Below, in pieces: positions 5,231 through 9,461 of a DNA stretch of 9,461 bases (its first letter is position 1; the number at the start of each line of letters is the position of its first letter). The notes beneath the pieces are model-generated. The model did no database searches. It had not been told where the DNA came from and saw only the letters and a list, made by a program, of their open reading frames with translations. This DNA comes from Selenomonadaceae bacterium (GTDB lineage Bacteria; Bacillota; Negativicutes; Selenomonadales; Selenomonadaceae), in assembly GCA_017529085.1 (NCBI GenBank), contig JAFXOC010000327.1, positions 1 to 9,461 of the forward strand. Reading direction: 5' to 3'. The position numbers and the translations under genes are program-made.

Positions 5231-5280
5231 CTACTTTCTCGTAATTTGACAATCACTATCTCACGATATAATTCGACAAT
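5231..5280 (-). repeat. Imperfect tandem direct repeat upstream of the ImmA-like gene
   Basis: Two units (5231-5253 and 5254-5280) share TAATT(T/C)GACAAT with one mismatch and more loosely a CTC-rich flank. They cover the stretch between the deacetylase stop and the chosen ATG. A binding site or a small duplication are both possible. Confidence 0.3.
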
Positions 5281-5304
5281 AAAAATTTTTTTCCTGCATG
5301 GTTT

Positions 5305-6099
5305 TTATTTTTCTTTGTGTTTATACATCCCCAGTTTCGCGTAAATCTCCGACTTTAACAAACGATACCGAAATTCCAAAAGACCAAACGTCGGCTTTAC
5401 TATATGCGTCCTATGCAAAAGATAGGGATTTGCGTTAAAATCGTTTATCCCCGGCTCTCCCGTCACCGCTGTTAAATATTCGTTCTCTTTTAAGATGTTT
5501 GGTAAATTTCCGTCATACGCGCCGTTTGGGTATGAAAACGTATAAATGGTTTTTAATCCCTTCCACTCAAGCCCAAGTTTGGAAAGTTTTATTTCTTCCG
5601 TTTGTTTTTCGGGTGAAAGCTCGGTGAGCGGGATATGGTTTGCCGTGTGACTGCCTATTTCTACGCCTCGCCTTTCCATATCCTTTAACTGCTCAATAGT
5701 CAGATACCCTTTTTTTCCGATATTGTTGGTAATCATGTATACCGTAGCTTTCATGCCAAATTCTTCCAACATGGGAAGAAGAGTCGTATAATTGTCCTCG
5801 TAACCGTCGTCAAAGGTTAATATAATCGGCTTTGACGGAAGAACCTGTTTTCCTTTTTTCGCCAACACAAAATCTCTCATTGATATGGTTTCATAGCCGT
5901 TGGCTTTTAAATATTGCAGCTGCTCTCGAAATTCTTTGATAGGTATGCTGTATTTTTCGGCATCCTCGTCCGGGGTGTCCGTTATGGTGTGGTATTCCAA
6001 AATCATTGCCCCTTGAGGAGTTGGCAGAGAATTTATATATGCGGCGATGGCGATGAGAGAAACGCAAATTGCCGCTAAGATTTTTTTCAAATTAATCAC
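5305..6099 (-). CDS. Membrane-anchored polysaccharide deacetylase (NodB domain)
   Basis: This is a 264-residue enzyme of carbohydrate esterase family 4 type. Residues 5-24 form a single hydrophobic signal-anchor, so the domain should act outside the membrane on peptidoglycan or another N-acetylated glycan. NodB motifs are complete: TFDDGY (95-100, with D97 as base and D98 as metal ligand), SHTANH (150-155, ligands H151 and H155), YPNGAYD (190-196) and LHR (228-230, H229). The ILEYHTI segment (33-39) is typical of PgdA/IcaB-like members. The substrate cannot be told from sequence. The GTG start at 6099 overlaps the end of whiA by 8 bases. A TTG at 6090 has a better ribosome site (GGGTGA, 5-base spacing) and would give MKKILAAICVSL, so the true start may be there. 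It is the last gene of the rapZ-yvcK-whiA operon. Confidence 0.92.
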   Translation of the reverse strand: MINLKKILAAICVSLIAIAAYINSLPTPQGAMILEYHTITDTPDEDAEKYSIPIKEFREQLQYLKANGYETISMRDFVLAKKGKQVLPSKPIILTFDDGYEDNYTTLLPMLEEFGMKATVYMITNNIGKKGYLTIEQLKDMERRGVEIGSHTANHIPLTELSPEKQTEEIKLSKLGLEWKGLKTIYTFSYPNGAYDGNLPNILKENEYLTAVTGEPGINDFNANPYLLHRTHIVKPTFGLLEFRYRLLKSEIYAKLGMYKHKEK

Positions 6100-7027
6100 C
6101 CAATGTGTTTTCGTAAAGAGATAAAATTTTCTTCATCCTGTGCATAAATGCGGGTTTACTGATAAACAGCATCTCCGCCAATTCGGATGCTGTCGCTTCC
6201 GGGTTCTCCAAACGCTTTATCGCCGTTTCCTGCAAATCTTTCTTTAGATTTTCAAAAGCGCCGGATTGTTTTAAGGCGCGTATCGCGTCGATTTGCCTTC
6301 CCGCAGCGTCTACCGCTCGCTGCAAATTCGCCGTTTCACAGTTTACTATGCGGTTCACTTGTCCGCGTATTTCCTTGATGTTTCTGGTACTCTCAAATTT
6401 TTCCACCGAAGCGCTTGCCTCTATCATCCACAGAAAATCTGCGACAGCGTCCCCCTCTTTTAAATATACCACATATTCTTCTTTCCTGTCTGTCAATTTT
6501 GGATAAAATCCGCGTTTTTTCATAAGCTCTTGCAAAAATTTCGCAAAAGCGCGGCTGACAAGGGAAAATTCCAGATGATATTCGGCTTCCGGTCTGTTCA
6601 AGCTGCCCGCCGCAAGAAAAGCGCCACGAATATATGCGGCTTGACAACAAGCTTTTTTTACGGCTTGATTTTCCTTTTCCATGATAAACCCATCTTCCGA
6701 GGCAAAACCAATATCCTGCAAGAATTTTGTAGTTTCGTCGGACGGAGTGATTTTCACTATAAAACTGCTCCGTTTTTTCAGCTTACGGGATTTACTGACG
6801 GCGATTTTTACAGGCGCTTTGGGATTTTCTCTTCTGATAAGGGCGAGGGTTTTTATCGCAACCGCGCCGTTATTGCTTGAAAAAATCAGCCCGAAACCTT
6901 TGGATTCTTCCATATAAACTCTGCCGCCAAGGCGGAGAAGAGCTAAAAGTTCCGCCCTGCGGCAGCATTTTTCGCCGTAGATTTTACGGGATATTTCGTT
7001 CTTAACATCTGAGGCAAAAGAAGACAT
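6092..7027 (-). CDS. whiA: WhiA, DNA-binding regulator of division and sporulation-type genes
   Basis: This is a 311-residue WhiA, the normal length. It has the N-terminal region with CCRRAELLALLRLGG (21-35) and the degenerate LAGLIDADG-homing-endonuclease fold with AYIRGAFLAAGSL (131-143). It also has the signature RIVNCETANLQRAVDAAGRQI (226-246) and a C-terminal helix-turn-helix (about 280-302). WhiA controls sporulation genes in Streptomyces and affects division and chromosome segregation in Bacillus. The nuclease activity of the ancestral fold is lost in the family. The HTH turn (LAEMLFISKPAFMHRMKKI) appears about two residues shorter than the usual LGELLNPPISKSGVNHRL form. The gene starts 8 bases after yvcK, and its AGGAG ribosome site overlaps the yvcK stop codon. 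Confidence 0.96.
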   Translation of the reverse strand: MSSFASDVKNEISRKIYGEKCCRRAELLALLRLGGRVYMEESKGFGLIFSSNNGAVAIKTLALIRRENPKAPVKIAVSKSRKLKKRSSFIVKITPSDETTKFLQDIGFASEDGFIMEKENQAVKKACCQAAYIRGAFLAAGSLNRPEAEYHLEFSLVSRAFAKFLQELMKKRGFYPKLTDRKEEYVVYLKEGDAVADFLWMIEASASVEKFESTRNIKEIRGQVNRIVNCETANLQRAVDAAGRQIDAIRALKQSGAFENLKKDLQETAIKRLENPEATASELAEMLFISKPAFMHRMKKILSLYENTLGD

Positions 7028-7035
7028 ACTTTCTC

Positions 7036-8340
7036 CTATTCAAAATTATCCTCGTGACGCAAACTGTAAATCATTCGCATAACGCTTTTTGCAAGCTTGT
7101 CGGGGTTATGGCGGATAACGTCGGTTTCGTCTATCATATCGGCTTTTACAAAACCTACGCCGAGAGCGTTTATCGCGTCTTCGTCTATAATTACGGGGTA
7201 CGCCCCTTCCTTTTTATAATATTCCTTCATATCGTCGGATATTTCCCTGCCGTTCACGAGAGCAAAATCCACCGCGCCGCGTCCCGCATGGTCGATTATC
7301 GCTTTGACGTGCATGGATGCCGTGTATCCGTCGGTTTCCCCGGGCTGACTCATTACGTTGCAGATGTAAATCTTTATCGCCTTCGTTTTTCTCAAAGCTT
7401 CCGCCACGCCGTCAACCAAGAGATTCGGCATTACGCTTGTATAAAGACTGCCGGGACCAAGTATCACGGCGTCGGCGTGCTTTATTGCGTCTAACGCGGC
7501 TTGTACCGGTTGAACTTTTTCGGGGAACAACTTTACACGTTTTATCTTTTTATGAGCTTCGGGAATTTGCGATTCGCCTTCTACAATCGTGCCGTCCTCC
7601 ATGATAGCGTCCAATCTTACGCTTTCTTTGCTTGCAGGCAACACGTTGCCTTTAACGGCTAAAACCTTTGAGGATTTTTCAAGCGCTGTTTCCATATCGC
7701 CCGTAACTTCGTTCATGGCGGCTATAAAGAGATTGCCGAAACTATGCCCGGCTAACGCGCCTTTGCCTTCGAAACGATACTGGAAAAGTTTTTCCATCAG
7801 TGGCTCCGTATCTGCGAGGGCTACAAGACAATTTCTCAAATCTCCCGGCGGCAAAATACCCAAATCTTCCCTTAAGCGCCCAGATGAACCGCCGTCGTCT
7901 GCTACGGTAACTATTGCCGTAACATTGCTTGTCACGGTCTTCATGCCTCGAAGGAGTACCGAAAGCCCGTGACCTCCGCCTATAACCGCAATGTTAGGAC
8001 CTTTGCCTAGTTTTCGCTTTTCGTAAATTATATCTACAAGGCGTTCGGATTTATTTGGCACCAAGACGAGGATAACGGAGCGAATTACGTAACGAATGGC
8101 GATAAGCATTAAAATCGCCCCAAAAATCGCAATTATTCCGCCCGCAAAAGTGGTGACGGTGTAGTTGTAGCTGCCCTGCCATAAATAAACGGCCCTAAAA
8201 ATACTCTCTTCGATAACGTCTAAAAATTTGTAGTTAAACAACAGGGCTAAACCGATGCTTGTGATAATAACCCCAAAAGCGAAGAGTACAAACCAGCGTT
8301 TAAACCTCATGCCGGGGTACAGCCATTTTAGAAAGTGCAT
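7036..8340 (-). CDS. yvcK: YvcK/CofD-like gluconeogenesis factor, membrane-anchored form
   Basis: This is a 434-residue protein. The N-terminal 110 residues carry two transmembrane segments (about 16-36 and 63-94), after WLYPGMRFKRW. Bacillus YvcK is shorter and lacks this part. The cytoplasmic domain holds the family motifs: GGGHGLS (121-127), TVADDGGSSGRLR (145-157), PPGDLRN (164-170), GHSFGNLF (198-205), GPGSLYTS (295-302) and CNVMSQPGETDGY (327-339). In Bacillus, YvcK binds UDP-GlcNAc and supports cell-wall synthesis during growth on gluconeogenic carbon. Related CofD proteins transfer 2-phospholactate, but no F420 pathway is suggested here. It starts 1 base after rapZ and is followed by whiA. 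The membrane anchor fits a role at the site of wall precursor synthesis, which is inference. Confidence 0.96.
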   Translation of the reverse strand: MHFLKWLYPGMRFKRWFVLFAFGVIITSIGLALLFNYKFLDVIEESIFRAVYLWQGSYNYTVTTFAGGIIAIFGAILMLIAIRYVIRSVILVLVPNKSERLVDIIYEKRKLGKGPNIAVIGGGHGLSVLLRGMKTVTSNVTAIVTVADDGGSSGRLREDLGILPPGDLRNCLVALADTEPLMEKLFQYRFEGKGALAGHSFGNLFIAAMNEVTGDMETALEKSSKVLAVKGNVLPASKESVRLDAIMEDGTIVEGESQIPEAHKKIKRVKLFPEKVQPVQAALDAIKHADAVILGPGSLYTSVMPNLLVDGVAEALRKTKAIKIYICNVMSQPGETDGYTASMHVKAIIDHAGRGAVDFALVNGREISDDMKEYYKKEGAYPVIIDEDAINALGVGFVKADMIDETDVIRHNPDKLAKSVMRMIYSLRHEDNFE

Positions 8341-8341
8341 T

Positions 8342-9223
8342 TTAGTTCTCCTCGCCCTTATGCTCTTTTACGTCGTTCTTCATTAAATCCCTGTGTTCCA
8401 AACACAGATTATAGTCCTTACCTTTCAATCTGCTATATATGTGTTCCGCCGTATATACGCTTCTATGCAATCCTCCCGTACAACCGACGGCGATAACCAA
8501 TTGAGATTTTCCCTCTTTTTCGTATTCGGGCAGCAAAAAATCTATCATATCATCCAATTTAGCGATAAATTTTTGGGTGGTCTCATGGTTTTCGATATAA
8601 TTTTTGACTTCCTCCACCGCGCCGCTTTTACGGCGAAGTTCCTCTACATAGAAGGGATTTATTAAAAATCTTACGTCAAGCACCATATCGGCATCCATCG
8701 GAATACCGTATTTAAAGCCGAACGAAAGGATATTCACCGTAAATTTGCGCCCGCCCGCGCCGAAAATTTTTCCTATTTTCTCTTTTAATTTCTGTTTGGA
8801 AAGCCCCGAGGTGTCAAGGGTATAATTAGCTTTAGGCTTAACTGACGCTAAAAGTTCACGCTCTTTTCTTATGCCGTCCGTTATGCGGTTGTTGTCAGCC
8901 ATAGGATGACGGCGGCGAGTCTCTTTGTAACGGCGCACAATGGTTTCGTCGTTTGCGTCCACAAAGATAAGCTCGTATTTAACTCCATTTTTATCGAGAG
9001 AATCAAGAGTTTTTAAAAAATCGTCGAAAAATTCTCTGCTCCTCGTATCGACTACGATGGAAAGTTCGTCGGCGCGTTCTTTGGTATCGGAGCAGACTTT
9101 TACAAATTGAGGGATAAGCACAGGCGGCAGGTTATCCACACAGAAAAAACCCATATCCTCAAAAAATCTTGAAACCTGTGTCTTGCCGCTGCCGGACATT
9201 CCCGTAATAATAAAAAGTCGCAT
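8342..9223 (-). CDS. rapZ: RapZ/YvcJ, RNase adapter / nucleotide-binding protein
   Basis: This is a 293-residue protein of usual family length. It opens with the Walker A motif GMSGSGKT (8-15), followed by FCVDNLPP (27-34). Next come ETRRRHPM (101-108) and SFGFKYGIPMDADMVLDVRF (167-186). The C-terminal domain has VGCTGGLHRSV (246-256), where the glutamine or lysine usual before HRSV is a leucine. In E. coli RapZ directs RNase E to the sRNA GlmZ and so tunes glucosamine-6-phosphate synthesis. In Bacillus YvcJ binds and hydrolyses GTP and ATP. GlmZ is not expected in Firmicutes, so the partner here is unknown. The ATG at 9223 shares one base with the stop of the upstream HAD gene (TAATG), with GAAGGA as its ribosome site. 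Confidence 0.96.
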   Translation of the reverse strand: MRLFIITGMSGSGKTQVSRFFEDMGFFCVDNLPPVLIPQFVKVCSDTKERADELSIVVDTRSREFFDDFLKTLDSLDKNGVKYELIFVDANDETIVRRYKETRRRHPMADNNRITDGIRKERELLASVKPKANYTLDTSGLSKQKLKEKIGKIFGAGGRKFTVNILSFGFKYGIPMDADMVLDVRFLINPFYVEELRRKSGAVEEVKNYIENHETTQKFIAKLDDMIDFLLPEYEKEGKSQLVIAVGCTGGLHRSVYTAEHIYSRLKGKDYNLCLEHRDLMKNDVKEHKGEEN

Positions 9224-9461
9224 TATCCTTCCCCCAATACGAATTTATATATAGCCTTCGCAAAACCGTGGTCGGCGCAATCAGCGGTGACGAAATCCGC
9301 AGCTTCTTTAATGTGCGCGGCGGCGTTTCCCATGGCGACGCTTTTCCCCGCAGCTTTTAACATGGGCAAATCGTTGTCCGCATCCCCTATCGCCATAGTT
9401 TCCTCGATAGAAATATTTAAAATTTTCGCCAGTTCTCTAAGTCCGCTAGCCTTTGACACAC
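9223..9461 (-). CDS. Cof-type HAD phosphatase, C-terminal part (5' end outside the window)
   Basis: About 79 C-terminal residues are visible and the frame is open through the window edge. Text beginning VSKASGLRELAKILNI matches the run before HAD motif IV in Cof-type enzymes, so the GTG at 9459 is an internal valine. Motif IV is GDADNDLPMLKAAG, with the Mg2+-binding aspartates; usual members have GDGxNDxxML. VAMGNAAAHIKEAADFVT follows and is also typical. These enzymes dephosphorylate sugar phosphates or flavin and pyridoxal phosphates; the substrate cannot be told from this part. It ends in TAA overlapping the rapZ start, so it is in the same operon. Its catalytic nucleophile motif (DxDxT) lies outside the window. 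Confidence 0.88.
   Translation of the reverse strand, partial: VSKASGLRELAKILNISIEETMAIGDADNDLPMLKAAGKSVAMGNAAAHIKEAADFVTADCADHGFAKAIYKFVLGEG

Noticed and set aside
7054..7972. Long plus-strand frames within yvcK
   Set aside because: They are shadows of a clear minus-strand gene, with no start signals and low-complexity text.

Overview
The window looks like a chromosomal segment of a low-to-moderate GC Firmicute, most likely one of the Negativicutes (for example the Acidaminococcaceae, Selenomonadaceae or Veillonellaceae). That is inferred from the membrane-anchored form of YvcK, the rapZ-yvcK-whiA cluster, strong AGGAGG-type ribosome binding sites, and short palindromic repeats in the gaps. 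No rRNA, tRNA or CRISPR array was seen. All genes except the first lie on the minus strand.

Right side (about 5300-9461, minus strand): a tightly packed housekeeping operon. In transcription order it runs: end of a Cof-type HAD phosphatase, rapZ, yvcK, whiA, then a membrane-anchored polysaccharide deacetylase. Junctions are overlaps or gaps of at most 8 bases, so co-transcription and translational coupling are likely. The theme is the cell envelope: RapZ/YvcK proteins link carbon metabolism to wall precursor supply, WhiA is a division and envelope regulator, and the deacetylase acts on extracellular glycans.

Middle (about 3530-5260): a small ImmA/IrrE-like protein that has lost all the usual zinc ligands, then truA (tRNA pseudouridine synthase). 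The gaps on both sides of truA carry copies of a 92-bp palindromic repeat.

Left side (about 900-3530): an AT-rich accessory stretch between two inverted copies of the same repeat. It holds a RelB/DinJ-type antitoxin with a PIN-domain toxin, an exported ankyrin-repeat protein, and a remnant of an Rpn-type transposase/nuclease. At the far left, reading rightwards, is the end of a DUF362 gene with its own terminator.

The most interesting signal is the roughly 180-nt leader of the ankyrin gene. It has a promoter, a 15-codon peptide with a good ribosome site, a run of ten G at the end of that peptide, and a perfect 15-bp terminator before the gene. Losing one G would extend the leader peptide so that it stops in the terminator loop. 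This suggests a phase-variable attenuator. The idea comes from reading the sequence and has not been tested.
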